A stretch of 64,000 nucleotides of DNA, from NCBI GenBank assembly GCA_030549335.1, contig CM060193.1, positions 46,981,391-47,045,390 of the forward strand. Reading direction: 5' to 3'. Shown here in pieces: positions 38,101 to 50,301 of the stretch. This stretch comes from Pontederia crassipes (Eukaryota; Streptophyta; Magnoliopsida; Commelinales; Pontederiaceae). Position 1 is the first letter of the stretch; each line of letters opens with the position of its first letter. The position numbers and the translations under genes were made by a program. The notes beneath the pieces are model-generated. The model did no database searches. It was not told the origin of the DNA and saw only the letters and a program-made list of their open reading frames with translations.

Positions 38101-40270
38101 ATCTAAGATTTGGCCTCAATTTAGAGGTTGAACCTTAGGTGTTACATTTGCCTCATTCTTCATAACTTAAGTTCATATAACAACGCAACAAAAACATAAT
38201 GAAATAGAAACAAATAACATAAATCACAACAAAAGTCTTCGATTGTACATAAATCCCAAGATAACATAGTTAGCCCATGTGCCACATAAGTTCTAACATA
38301 GAGACTCTTAACATAGGGACTCGACATAGAATTCGAAATATATAAACGCGTTCATATCAATGTTTATTACTCAAAGCCTATAGGCCGTACATAGTTGACT
38401 ATATATATATAAGAGTTCAACATCATAATAACAAACCATAAAGGATAACTTGAGTCATCGGCCCGACTGTCACATGTGCAATTTTATCATCATGAGGCCT
38501 TCACAGTCGAGCCTATACCTCATCTGTATCTGCATGAATCTATGGGGTGCAGAGAATTTCTCTCATTAAAATATGCTAAGGATCATGCATGCTATGAACT
38601 TATAACATGATTTATACATGTCATGACATATACAGTGCGAAATAATATGAACATATGGAACATGCATGCTATGAGCTACATATGCACTTTATATGATATG
38701 TGAACAATCATCATGGAAAGGTAAGATCATCATGTATCATCATTAAATATTATGCTAAGACATATTATAACTTATCTTATTTAACTTTAACATCTTCTTT
38801 ATAATATCATATGACAATGGAACATACACTAACATCCCATTAGGTGCATACATTATTATCTTTATCTTTATGTCTCAAGCCATTTGTCTTAGTCACTTTA
38901 TGTGACTTTCATCTTTTCATCTTCTATATTTAATTAAATAACTTCTTATATTAGTGATTGGGAAGACCATGTTGATTTGCTGGACTTTAGCTAGCTAGGT
39001 CAGGATCTTTTTGTCCCAATTGTAAACAACCACCTCATGGTATAGGTCGTTTCCCTAGGTACTCATCGCTTAAGCTAGCGGGTGATAATTTAGTTCCCCT
39101 CAACGATTACAATAAGATACCTTCATTCAATCCATCTTTTAGTTACATTCTCCAATACACGCAATCATGTAGCATTTTTTAATCTTATCTAAGTGTCTAT
39201 GCATCAATTTTTTTAAGCGTAAACATTTAGCATACATAGTGGTCACGGTCGTGTCATGCTAAGTCATGATCGTGCCATGCTAAGTCACGATCGTGCAGAT
39301 ACTTGGGAACGACCGTGAAGTCACACCTTCATGATTGTTCCGATAGATAACTCTAGGGATTTGATTGGTCACGGCTGTACAAATATCATGGAACTGTCGT
39401 GCCCTTCGTCGACTATACGACCGGATAATTCACCTGATCGATCGACTCAATCGTCCGAATTAAACAGTGACATTTTATCTCTAAAGTGGTCAAACCACCG
39501 GTCAACTGTTCCATCGATCGAATTAAACAATGAAGATTATGAGCGTGACCTCACTAAGGGTCACGGCCGTGCCGTGCTAAGTCATGGTCGTGCCCACGTG
39601 TGAGGCCGTTTCACGTACAAGACAGAGAGCGTGACCTCTCAGGGTCAAGGCTGTGCCAGGGAAGCAGCCGGCCCTTCCTTATTTTTATCCCATTTTTCCT
39701 CATTTACACTCATACATAAACAATTATAAAGCATACGCTCATCCAACGTAGTAAATATCCCTTTGCACTAATAATCATAAGCTTCATATTATAACATATT
39801 TAGCAAAATAAACAATAAACATATGTAGAGAGATGGAAAAAACCATCATGCCTAATAATTACAATCTTCTTCGAGGGAATAACAATCTTTTTAAGAACTA
39901 AGCACAAATGACATAGAGGATTCTAATTAAAATTATCAATGAAACAGTGGCCACGAAGGAATCATAGAGTATCAATAATTAATCATGCACTTTCTCTAAT
40001 CATGCATCAAAAGACCTAATTTGACCTTCAACACCCCTAATCCAATAATACAAATAACATTAATAGCAAGTCTTAAGCCCTTGCTTCTTCCCCTCTTCTC
40101 TCTTTCTCTTCCTTCCCTAGTTGGAGCAACTTGGTTTCCTTACCTTAGCTCTCCTCCTTGTCCGACTGCAACAAGTGGAAAAATGGTGCTCTTGAGGTGT
40201 GCTGCCGGTGGAGGAATTGAGAAAGAGTACGGGTTGGGAGTAATGGAGGTTAGTGTAGTTAATATTGAGT
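38101..40270. repeat. Second gypsy-LTR-like copy with CACGGTCGTGCC motifs
   Basis: The stretch 39240-39660 holds about ten CACGRYCGTGCC variants with GATCGATCGA words between them, followed by a CTTCTTCCCCTCTTCTCTC stretch and a TGGAGG-containing end, in the same order as 5900-7770. The upstream part contains TCCCTAGGTACTCATCGCTTAAG and GCGGGTGATAA wording seen in large plant gypsy LTRs. No polyprotein adjoins. Old; limits approximate. Confidence 0.5.
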
Positions 40271-40274
40271 TTTA

Positions 40275-40523
40275 CACTATGTTTGAATTGAGGTGAAAGA
40301 AGGATAAAGAGGGAGAAGGGAAGGGAAAAAAATTTCCTGTTTGGATAAAATTTTAATGGAGGAGAATGGAGGAAAATCTTCATTTTTTTTCTCTCTATTC
40401 TCTTCCATTTGTACTATTTTATTTCAACCCTAAAATGATATGTAATTTTTTTTAATTCTCTTTTTTTATCTTCCCCCTCATTTTCTTCCTTTCTTCTTGA
40501 TGAGCCTTCTTCCAAATAGACAA
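40275..40523. mobile_element. Small Tourist-like MITE (TSD TTA), family 3
   Basis: CACTATGTTTG at the left and the reverse complement of the right end (TTGTCTATTTGG) are imperfect inverted repeats, with TTA on both sides (40272-40274, 40524-40526). The body is purine-rich then pyrimidine-rich (GGGAGAAGGGAAGGG / TTCTTCCTTTCTTC), so it could fold on itself. The element at 53492-53898 has the same layout. Confidence 0.5.
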
Positions 40524-40929
40524 TTAGACATGAATCTTTTGAGGGAAAAGTGAGAGTAGGTAAGGTAACTTTTAGGACATTATCTTAAGATTCATAAGTA
40601 GATGGGCTTTCCTGGTGGGCTATTGGTAAGGTTTCTTGACTTCCCTATATACACTTCTATATACTTGGCCCTCACTCGGTTACTGGTGATCATGATTATG
40701 ATTTATTTACATGTCTCCTCGTACATGCTTAAATGTTTTATAGTACCACTGCCGCATTACAAATGGTCGGTAGTGAAGTTTACTGTTAATTAAGAAAGCT
40801 ATAAAGAATTAATGACTTTGAAAATATTAAAAGGTATTGGCAACTCGTTTAGATACTATTATTCATTAGACGTCGGAGATATATTTTAGTTTTATTTTCT
40901 CTCTCCTTGCATTAGTAAACGGACTCGCT

Positions 40930-42375
40930 CACTTAGATATATCCCTGCACACGTGCTGTCGGTCCCTTCAGTTACTGGCCATCAACCACTTCCGGGAGGG
41001 AGGAGAGAGAGAGAGAGAGAGCTTTATTCACTGCCCGTCAAACCGCTTCCCTCTCGTTCTCGCTTGCTGATTCAGGTATGTGATGTGTCAGTGCCTTCTG
41101 TCCTGTACCGGAGATCACAGATTGCATCCGCCTCCTCTCACCTTCCTCTTTCTCTCTCTCTCTGTCTGCCAACGCCTTACATTCCCCCCTCTTTCGTCGT
41201 TTCACGAGTATCAGGAGAGTTCTATTCTCTCCCTGGGACGTGTCCCACGGAGTATGAACTAGACGGGCGGCAAGGGCTCGGTTTTTGGGTTGTTTCGGGT
41301 CGCCGCCGCTCCCAAAAGATCAGATTTTGGTGGAGGGAGGAAACTGCTCCGTTGTTTGGGCTTTGGATGAATTGTTAGGAAAGGAGGCTTCTTCTTTGTA
41401 GTCTTATTGGGGGAGCTTCTGCATTCGCAGCCATCAGAGGTCATCCAGAGGTTGGTTTCTTATTTTTTTCGTCGACTTATTTTTGGATTTTGTTAGTAGT
41501 TTTCTCGATTCTGATTTGGTTACGGGATCAAATGTTCCCTCTTTTCTGTGACATTTTTACCTTTGATGAGATCTTGATCCACGTCTTCTTCAGAGATAAA
41601 CTTGTCCTTTACTATTTCCTTCAGAATTCTAGGATAATATCCGAGAAATTCGCAGGAAAATTCGATCTTACCTTTTACATCAACGCGGCAAAGAAAACAT
41701 GTATATTGAGGACAAGATCTGTTTACGTTTTTGAGAGAGAGCGAAAACTTTCCTTACTATTTAGATGTTTTGCTTTGGTGTACTGTTTGTGAGTATTATT
41801 CCGCTGTCACATGCTATTTATTTGTTAATTTGGTGCGGTACTTATCTTACTCTGTGGTAGGTTGGATCCATTTTTCTATTGAGAGCTTGCATTGAATTCA
41901 ATCATCTTTTCTTTTTCACTTCTAGAATGGTCCCACGTCTTAAGTCATTACATGACAGCTCAAATTTCAGTTCACTCGTCTGCTGTTGGTTTAAGGGTTA
42001 TGTAGTGTGGATTTATTTGGCTTCTTCCTCGTTGAACTCCCAATGTGCCACAAATTTTGGTCTGTAGTTGAATGGTTCAGGTATATTGTCTATAACAAGC
42101 TATTGTTGTTCACTCACTTCCCTGAGATCCCGGAGTTAATTGTTATTATTTAGGGTACTTGTAGATTTAGATGAAAAGCAAAGTTGGTTTGTCTAGTTAT
42201 GCGCCTTTTCTGAGAATCGTTATTGTTCCGAACCTCAATCCTTAAGAATCCTAGACATATTGAATGCCTATGGGTTCACTTACCATGTGTCCTACTCATT
42301 CTGAACTTCATTACATGCTAAGTTGTTGAATATGCCTTCATTTCTGCAGAGAAATGCAATTTAAGTTTGCAACGA
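40930..42375 (+). promoter_or_regulatory. Promoter and 5' leader (with probable leader intron) of the DUF936 gene
   Basis: A G-box CACGTG lies at 40950-40955, a (GA)n tract at about 41003-41021, and C/T-rich leader-like sequence up to 41075. GATTCAG|GTATGTG at 41075/41076 is a good donor and TTTCTGCAG ending at 42349 a good acceptor, so a leader intron 41076-42349 would leave only 26 untranslated bases before the start codon at 42376. Other donors within 41076-41460 are possible. Long leader introns are common in plant genes. I infer the structure from splice signals only. Confidence 0.45.
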
Positions 42376-42506
42376 ATGGCTTCACTGGTTCCAGGTGTTC
42401 TCCTCAAGCTCCTCCAGCACATGAACACAGATGTCAAAGTGGCTGGAGAGCACCGTTCATCCCTTCTTCAAGTCGTGAGCATTCTGCCTGCCCTTGCTGG
42501 CAGTGA
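42354..42506 (+). CDS. Upstream ORF overlapping the DUF936 start
   Basis: ATG at 42354 lies 22 bases before the main ATG in a different frame. It has a purine at -3 (G) but C at +4, whereas the main ATG has C at -3 and G at +4. The frame runs 50 codons to TGA at 42504-42506, well into the main coding exon. If the leader splice at 42349/42350 is right, every mature transcript would carry it, and the main protein would depend on leaky scanning. The peptide resembles nothing I know and is probably only regulatory, or fortuitous. Confidence 0.35.
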   Translation: MQFKFATNGFTGSRCSPQAPPAHEHRCQSGWRAPFIPSSSREHSACPCWQ

Positions 42507-45500
42507 TCTCTTCACCAACCAAGGCTTCTATCTTAAGGTCTCTGATTCTTCGCATGCGACCTATGTAACCCTCCCAGATGAACACGAGGATCTTATCTTA
42601 AGTGACAAAATCCAACTTGGTCAATTCATTCATGTTGACCGTCTGGAAGCTGCCTCTCCTGTACCTATACTTAGGGGTGTGAGACAACTTCCTGGTCGCC
42701 ATCCCTGTGTTGGAAACCCTGAGGATATTATCACTGCCAGTTCTCTTGGCTTTCTCAAATCTGAGAAACTACAGTTGGCTAACGGATCTAAGGATAATGT
42801 CGCTCAGTCTTCAGACAAGGAGAAGGGAATGTTGGGAAATCCAAAGTTGACTATCAAAACTTATGATGTGGAAAAGAAAAAGACTGCACTTGTTAAGTCA
42901 AGCCCATTGTTATCAATACAGTTATTAATTGGAAAATTGGAGAAGAAGGATACTGTCGGTGCCAAATCAATTTATTCAAGGTCAATTCCTTCTTCCCTAT
43001 CTAGCGTCTATTCTTTACCTGCGTCATTTGAGAAATTCTCCAATGAAATTAAGAAGCAAAGAAAAGACAGAGGGGCAGATAAGACAGCACCATCAAGGGT
43101 GAGTTTGTTGGAGAAGGCAACCTCTGTATCGAAGGTGACTACATCTGGGAGGAAGTCGACTGCTGGAAACTTCTTGGGGAGTTTGGTACCAACCATTGAA
43201 TTGGGCCCAAAGGCACTGAGGAACAGCTGGGATGGTAACATTGAAATGAAGGGGGGCCGAGATAGTCATATTTCAAAGGCAACAAAAAGTGAGACCAAAA
43301 CTGCAACTAGAAGCACTTTTGTAAGATGATTCTCTCTGTTCATTTGCAGTTGTCCACTATAACTTTCAGATATTATTATTCTCCATTCAGGATTGTTCAA
43401 AATATATCAATGACTTTCATTTGCATTCTCAGTTCTGTTTTTATGGATCACAACTACTCGATGTCTAACTTTAACATATAAGATGTCCAATTTTATAGAT
43501 GTATGCTGATTAATTTTCGAAAGCTAAGTGCACGTTGCAAGATTTTTGGATATTCCCGGTGCTTTCAGCATTATATTAACTAATCAGCTCCTTTTTTAGA
43601 ATAAATGTTATCTTTTGCAATTAGACAAAAGTTCGTATTTCTTTAGGATTTTTTTTATTCAGCTAATGATCCTTTTCAGCAAATTTGGATCTTTCCCAGA
43701 CGAACTGCATATGTTTTCCCTTAACAGCGTCACTTAAAAATGAACTTACCTTTGTATGCTCCAGGAAATAAAAGGTAAATGCATATTTTGCATTTTTTTC
43801 TTTCATGAAATAACCTGCTATCTTCTTTCTTAAAAGAACAGAGCAAAAATATTCACCTTACTGCCTGCATGAGTTTCCTTTTAATTTCATGATACACATT
43901 ATAACTATGCCTCTCAAAAGTGCAGACCCCTCGACGAAATTCATTATCAACTGAGAAGCCACCAGTGAAAGAGATTAACAAAGGTCAAACTCCTGCAAAG
44001 AAAGGGTCTACCGTTTCTGCTCGTGATAATTCTGATAAATCAGTCAAACAGAGGGATCCATTTGTGAAGAAGTCTTTGGACGGAAATATCAATGCAAGTT
44101 TTACTAACTTAGTCAAAGTGGTTCCTTCTAATAGAAAATGGACGGACGCCAGTGCCCCATGGTCCTTGCTTCCATCTTCTCTTTCAAAACTAGGAAAGGT
44201 ATGATTTTTCTTTCTTGTTATGACAACCATAGCTTCAGGGTTTATTATTTGTTTTTCTTCTTCTCAGGTGAATAGTCCCACAAGTGGCAACCAATTACTT
44301 TGTGTATGATTGAAATTTGAGATTATAACATCTTTCCCTAATGTCTTGACAAAATTACTTCAGTCATTTTTTTTCTCTTTTTTCTGTAACTTTTTGCTAA
44401 TGAACATTTGAATATATTCTTCTAACAAAACATTTGAATATATTAGGAGGTAGCGAAGTATAGAGATTCGGCTCAATTAGCTGCTATTGAGGCAATGCAA
44501 GAAGCTTCTGCTGCTGAGAGCTTACTTCGGTGCTTAAGGTAGTTATCTTACAGGACTTGCTAGTACTTTCATTTGTAGCCCCTTGATCGAAAATTCTTGC
44601 ACGTGAAGCTTTTCAATCATTATATTTTACCTTATCAAATTTTATCCAAAGATTTTTACAAACTGAAAGATCGATGATTCAACTTAGCATTTAAGCTAGC
44701 TAAAAAGCAGTTAGCATCTAAGATAGCCACCATTTATGATTTCATTTTAGAGTACTTTATGACAAAACTCTAATAATCTTTTGCATGTTTTAGGCACATA
44801 TGATATCCAAGGTGAAGATAGTGTGAAATAGTTTAGCCTTTGATTTCTGACATATTTTTTGTCTTGCTGATATTTCTGTTTCTCATAGAGGTTTTAAAGT
44901 CGTCAGTCTAAAATGCTGGGATTAACATGAGTAGCAGCAAGTTATTCAAGTCGCCCCTTGTTGCCTGTTGGTTTAATTTAGGCTACGGTGAACCCTTTCA
45001 TTGTTTTTATTTATTCAGTTAAGAGGACCATTTCATGTATTAGCCATTCCATATCATAGTTATGGCATCAGAAACTAACAAAACGACGAGAACAATATTT
45101 ACTTGTATTATGTTGTTGGATAGTGTTATGTGACCCAAAACCATTTAAAACATTATGTCAAGATCTGTGATTCAGCGAAATCACCATTTTGATCTTTGGA
45201 CATTCTCTTAGTTATTTTACGCATGCACTCCACTGGATTGATATCTGAGAATCGCAAAGGTTCTAAAAGGCAAATGATGGAACATTGTTTTGCCTGAAGG
45301 ATAAGATGCAGGTTATGGAACATCAAGAAGCATCCTCCCAAGAAAAAAATATCGGGATCCATGCCCACGCTAAATTTGGCAGTTGCCAAGTATTGGAGTA
45401 TCTGATCAAGACATGCTCAGAAATATACTTAACCTAATTCCTTCTGTGTTAAAACTTTATTCTTCTAATTTAACAACATTTTGGTTTTTCATTGAGTTAT

Positions 45501-46887
45501 TCCCCTGCAATTTTTACTTGAGTAATTCTGTACCACCTTCTACTTGATTGGAGTTGTTAATCATAAGGTTGATTCTAGTTTTCTTGAATTTGTTAGTATT
45601 TTTTTTTTTTTTTTGCCTTTGATTGAATGGTTGAGTTCATAATTGACACAACCTGTCTCATCCAATAACTCTGGATCAGGAGAGGGGAGTACTGAACACA
45701 AAACTCATAACTGTCTGCTACTTCAGAGAAAAAACTGGAATTTACACTAACAAAAACACTGACATGTAAGAGACCCAAATCTCAACTACAACTGACTAAT
45801 TTAACCGAAGATCAGCTTTTCAGGATGTTCATGTTTTTTATATGTTCGTGTTCTTTCTTTTATAATGAGTGTCTATGAGATGCCCACTAGTGTTAGGGGC
45901 ATTATCTCGCTGCTTCTTATGACTTAACTGACTGGCTTTGGCTATGTTCTTATACACAACAGTATGTATGCCGAGCTCACCTCCAGTGCTGAGGAGGACA
46001 ACCCGCAGCCGACTGTGGAGCAATTCCTCACCCTCCATGGCTCGCTCTCCCGCGCTGCACTCGTCGCAGACTCCCTCTCCAAGTCCAGAGCTCCATCTTC
46101 TGCAACCTCGCCTGACCGCAATCCCAGCAATGATCCTCTCCTCGAGGGAGCCTTCAAGGTCTCTGGGGAGAAGCGCAGTCGCGCCTCTGCTTGGGTCGTC
46201 GCTGCCCTCTCCACTGACCTCTCGCCCTTCGCCCTCTACAACCACAAGACATCCCCCTCCTCCACGTTCCCAGCATTGTCGGTGGTGCTCGATGGCCCTG
46301 CGAAGGCCCTGTCGCTGGCAACGTTGGGATCGAAGCCATCTCCACAGTCAAAAGCTAGGCCGTCTCCGGCAATTGGAGCGGCGATGACAAGTAGAGGCAA
46401 GGCCCGTTGGGCGGTTGCATCCGCACCTCCGTCGCCGCCGCCGGAGTGGGAACGCGGGGGCAGACTTGAAGAAGGGGTGGAGCTTGCACGGGCGCTGAAG
46501 GAGGAGGCCCGAGGGTGGTTCCTAGGGTTCGTGGAGCAGTTTCTGGACGCCGACGTGGCCTCGCCGGCGCCGGCCGACCGGGAACAGCTGGCCGGGATGC
46601 TGTCACAGCTCAAGCAGGTGAATGACTGGCTCGAGGCCGCTGGACATCAAATGACGGACAATCAGGCAGCACCGGAAGGGACAGATGACGGCAGAAGCAG
46701 CATGAGCGATGGTGAGGACTCTTATTCCTCCGGCATCTCGCTGGAGACCATCGAGCGCCTGAGGAAGAAGATCTACGAGTACCTCCTGACACATGTCGAG
46801 TGCGCTGCGGTGGCCCTCGGCGGCGAAGCCCCAGTGGCCGTCACGCCGCAGGGGTTTGGCGGAGATTGGCCAGGTCGCAAGGGTTGA
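42376..46887 (+). CDS. DUF936 family protein
   Basis: Four coding exons: 42376-43320, 43926-44198, 44447-44538 and 45963-46887, all with GT...AG introns and keeping frame, giving 744 residues. ATG at 42376 is chosen because it begins the family's conserved [17 protein letters not shown] start; a longer frame begins with TTG. Residues 1 to about 125 are the conserved N-terminal DUF936 region ([49 protein letters not shown]). Residues 130-400 are basic, Ser/Lys-rich and probably disordered. [22 protein letters not shown] (about 385-406) and the [27 protein letters not shown] helix across exons 3 and 4 are the conserved C-terminal half, followed by a C-terminal helical region. Plant-specific; the biochemical role is not established. 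I recall, weakly, that some members are described as cortical-microtubule proteins. The last exon is GC-rich. The gene looks intact. Confidence 0.93.
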
Positions 46888-46976
46888 CCAGTCATGTGCA
46901 GCATACTGCTCCTTTGTTCTACTATGTGTATGTACATACTCTTCTTTTCTGGTTGTTCTGTTGGAAATATTGTTGG

Positions 46977-47092
<116 letters not shown>

Positions 47093-47477
47093 TGAGGAAT
47101 AATTTGAAATCCAGAATTGTGATGGGTTTTCATGCAATTGAATTGCTGTGATTTCTTTCTTGTACTAAGCAGTGGAATTTTCTGTGTTGTATGAACATTG
47201 GCTATATTCATGATGTCTCATCTGATGCATTTTGAAGTTAATAACCAATGTCGGAAGATCGGATCAGCCTTTTCATTCGGATTGATCAACGGGTCAAATT
47301 CAAAGGTTAAATAAAGTATTATAATATCTTGTATAATAAATACTTATAATAAAGCATGATATAATAAAGCAAAATGAAATCTTTCAACTCGCATAATTAG
47401 ATTATGGACCAAATATTTGCTAAATAAAAAATTCTTTAGTAGTTATAATTAAAAAAATAAGGACGAGATTTTATATA

Positions 47478-50282
47478 GGAAAATATGGGTGTCCCCCCAA
47501 GTTATTTGAGGGGACTGTCCCCCCACGAATTTTCAATCGCCGGATGCCGTCCGACGGTTAACGCGGCTAGGAGGCGGGCGGGCGTCAAAATGCGCTGGTT
47601 CAAAGTCGGAGCGAGCAGTTTGCCCGGTCCGGTTTGCGTACAAAACGAAGTCCCTCCGAAAATTTCGCCCTCTCTTTCGCCCGCTCCTCTCTCTCTCTCT
47701 CTGCTCACTTTCGCCCGCCCCTCTCTCTCTCCACTCTCCGACGGAGATCTCGAGCACCCACGACGACCAGTTAACCAGATTTGTGCACAGTGGCAACCCA
47801 CCGGCCAGATCTGCGTGCAGCGGCAACCCACGAAGACCACCCCCTCGACAATCTGCACACAATGGCAACCACCGGCCAGATCTGCACACAGCAGCAACCA
47901 CCCGGCCAGATCTACGCACAGGGGCAACCACCCGGCGAGATCTGCACGCAGCGGCAACCTGACGGCGACCCCGAGCACCCATGACCCTCGCGACGACGGG
48001 ATAGATCTGGGCGCACGGCGACCCCCAGGCGATCTCGAGCACACGACCCTCGTCGCGCCTGCCTCCAAGCTACGCCGCTGTGTGCCATATTCCTCACGAC
48101 CTTCGCCGCCCTGCCCTGCCGCTCCCCCTAATGGCCGTCGCGCACCACCGCCCCGCCCTACCGCTCTCGCTGATCGCCGTCGCACGTCGTCAGCCCACCG
48201 CCCTGCCCTGCCGCTCCCGCTAATCGCCGCTGCAAGCCACCGCCCCCGCCGCCCTGCCTACCGCTCCCGCTGATCGCCATCGTATGTTGTCGCCCTGCCG
48301 TCCTGCCCTGCCACTCCCGCTGATCGTCGTCGCGTGGCACCACCCCGCCGCCCTGCCTTACCTCTCCCGCTGATCGCCATCGCACGCCGTCGTGCACCAC
48401 CGCCCTGCCCTGCCACTCCCGCTGATCGCCGTCGCATGCCGTCGGCCCGATGCCCTGCCCTGCCGCTCCCGCTGATCGCCATCGTGCACCATCGCCCTGC
48501 CTACCGCTCCCGTTGATCGCCATCGCCCCGCCGCCCTGCCCTGCCACTCCCGTTGATCGCCATCGCACGTCGTCGCCCTGCCCTGCCACTCCCGCTGATC
48601 ACCGCCGTGCCTCCGCCTGCCCGCCCCGCCGACCCCCTCAGGCTGCCGACCTCGCACATCCGCGTCGAGACCCCTCATGCCGAACACCCCGCACTCCATC
48701 GAACGCCGCCAAACTCAATTGTTAATTCTATGCACAAGATTAGTTGTAATTATTTAGTTGTTAATCATGCTGTAATTTATGTAGTTAATAATTATGTACA
48801 GATTAGTTGTAAATGGTTGTCCTTGCTAATTGTAAAAAAATAATGTGTAGTTAATAATTATGTTAATCAATTGATTGATGTTAATTAATATGATTTCTTG
48901 GGCTCTTCTCTTTTTCCTATAGTTGATTGTTCGTTTTATATCGAGCACATATCGGCAAAGTATTCAAGAATTTTACATGAATAAATGATGAAAAGTTAAT
49001 GAGGATTCAACAAGCAAATCAGAATGTGTTGCATATACTTCAGTATACTGCTATCACAACATCTCAGCCTCACAGTTTTACATCTATCAAGGAATAGAAT
49101 AAGTTGCTTCATAAACAAAGTACAAACTGCTAAAACGCCGTGCTTAATCCTAAGTACAACTAATTACATATTGATTAACACCTAATTACAATGTCAATTA
49201 ATAACTAATTATAGCTTAACAAAATACAAACTGCTAAAACATCAGTTTACATGCTTAATCCTAAGTACAACAAAAATTACAATGTCAATTAAGCGTGGCA
49301 TCGCCGCCGAGCGTGTGGGGTCGCAGCGGAGGTCGCGGGGTCAGCGGTCGTGTGGGGTCGCGGCGGGGGTCGGTGAGCGGTGGTGCAGGGTTGTGGTGGG
49401 GGTTGGCGTGTGGTGGTGCGGGGTCGCGGCGAGGGTCAGCGAGTGGCTGTGGTGCAGGATGTGCGGGGTCAGCAGTGGTCGCCAGGGTCCCGCCCTAGAT
49501 CTGGTCCAGGGACATCATGGCGGAGGAGTCGGCGGCGTCGAGGCTGGAGTCGGTGGTGGGAGTCGGCGATGGGCGTTGGCGACGGGCAGATATGCGTTCT
49601 CGAGGTCACAGCTTCCTGGAGCTTGAGATCGGGTTGGATCGAGGGAGAAAGTAAGAACGAAAAGGAATAGGGAGAAAGCACCTGTGAGAAAACAAGGGGT
49701 GGACTCGGCGGTGCTCGGCGTGCTCACGACATGAGGGGTCGGCGAAGTGCGGTTGTGCTCGGGGTCGCACAGATCTGTTGCCGTCGGGGGGTGCTCGTCG
49801 GCGAAGGGTGCTCCGGGTGCTCATCGGCGAAGGGTGCTCCGGGTGCTCGTCGGCGAAGGGTGCGCGCAGATCTGGCTGCGGAGTTTCCGCTGCGCGCAGA
49901 TCTCGCCGGAGGGACGCCGCTGCAGGCAGATCTAGCCGGGGGTTGCCGAGGTGTTATGGATCTGAATGCGGGGGACGTCAACGACGAGAGGACGCGACGT
50001 GGGTGGACGTCGGCAACGTCGTTGATAGGAGAGGAGAGGGGAGAGAGAGCGGAGTCGGGCGAAAGAGAGGGTGAGCGCGCCACGGAAGAGAAAGAAATTT
50101 TTAGGGTGAAAAATACGAAATTTTAGGAGGAACTTCATTTTGTACACGAACTGGACCGGGCAAATCACTCGCTCCGACTTTGAACCGACGCGATTTGACG
50201 CCCACCCACCTTCTAGCCTCGTCAGCCGTCGGATCCCTGGGGACAGTCCCCCAAATAACTTGGGGGAACACCCATATTTCCT
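47478..50282. mobile_element. Mutator-like element (MULE), non-autonomous, GC-rich cargo
   Basis: Terminal inverted repeats of about 165-190 bp (47478-47667 and 50116-50282) start GGAAAATATGGGTGT and AGGAAATATGGGTGT, and stay similar through the GGTTCAAAGTCGGAGCGAG block. The 9-bp direct repeat TTTTATATA flanks both ends exactly (47469-47477, 50283-50291), the signature of Mutator elements. There is no transposase. The interior consists of C-rich minisatellites on the left (47770-48610), an AT-rich centre (48720-49280) and G-rich sequence on the right (49285-50080). Long open frames inside are repeat artefacts. The layout resembles a Pack-MULE or a self-duplicated derivative, but I recognise no captured host gene. 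Confidence 0.88.
47765..48620. repeat. Minisatellites inside the MULE
   Basis: At 47775-47965 a unit with CAGATCTGC(A/G)CACAG and GGCAACCACCCGGC, about 30 bp, recurs about seven times. At 48130-48620 a unit of about 40-50 bp containing CGCCCTGCCCTGCC and CTCCCGCTGATCGCC(A/G)TCG recurs about ten times with variable spacing. On the right side of the element, CAGATCT also recurs near 49870-49935 in the opposite sense, and a 27-bp unit (GGGTGCTCGTCGGCGAAG core) is repeated at 49787-49862. Confidence 0.75.
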
Positions 50283-50301
50283 TTTTATATATGCAACCAA
50301 G

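Noticed and set aside
44539-45962. Possible extra exon in the long third coding intron of the DUF936 gene (for example around 45150-45420)
   Set aside because: The exon 3 and 4 junction already restores the family's conserved [14 protein letters not shown] sequence without it.
47485-50126. Large open frames (up to 262 codons) inside the MULE, as a transposase or captured gene
   Set aside because: No MURA, zinc-finger or other domain motif; they are built from minisatellite units and exist in several phases on both strands.
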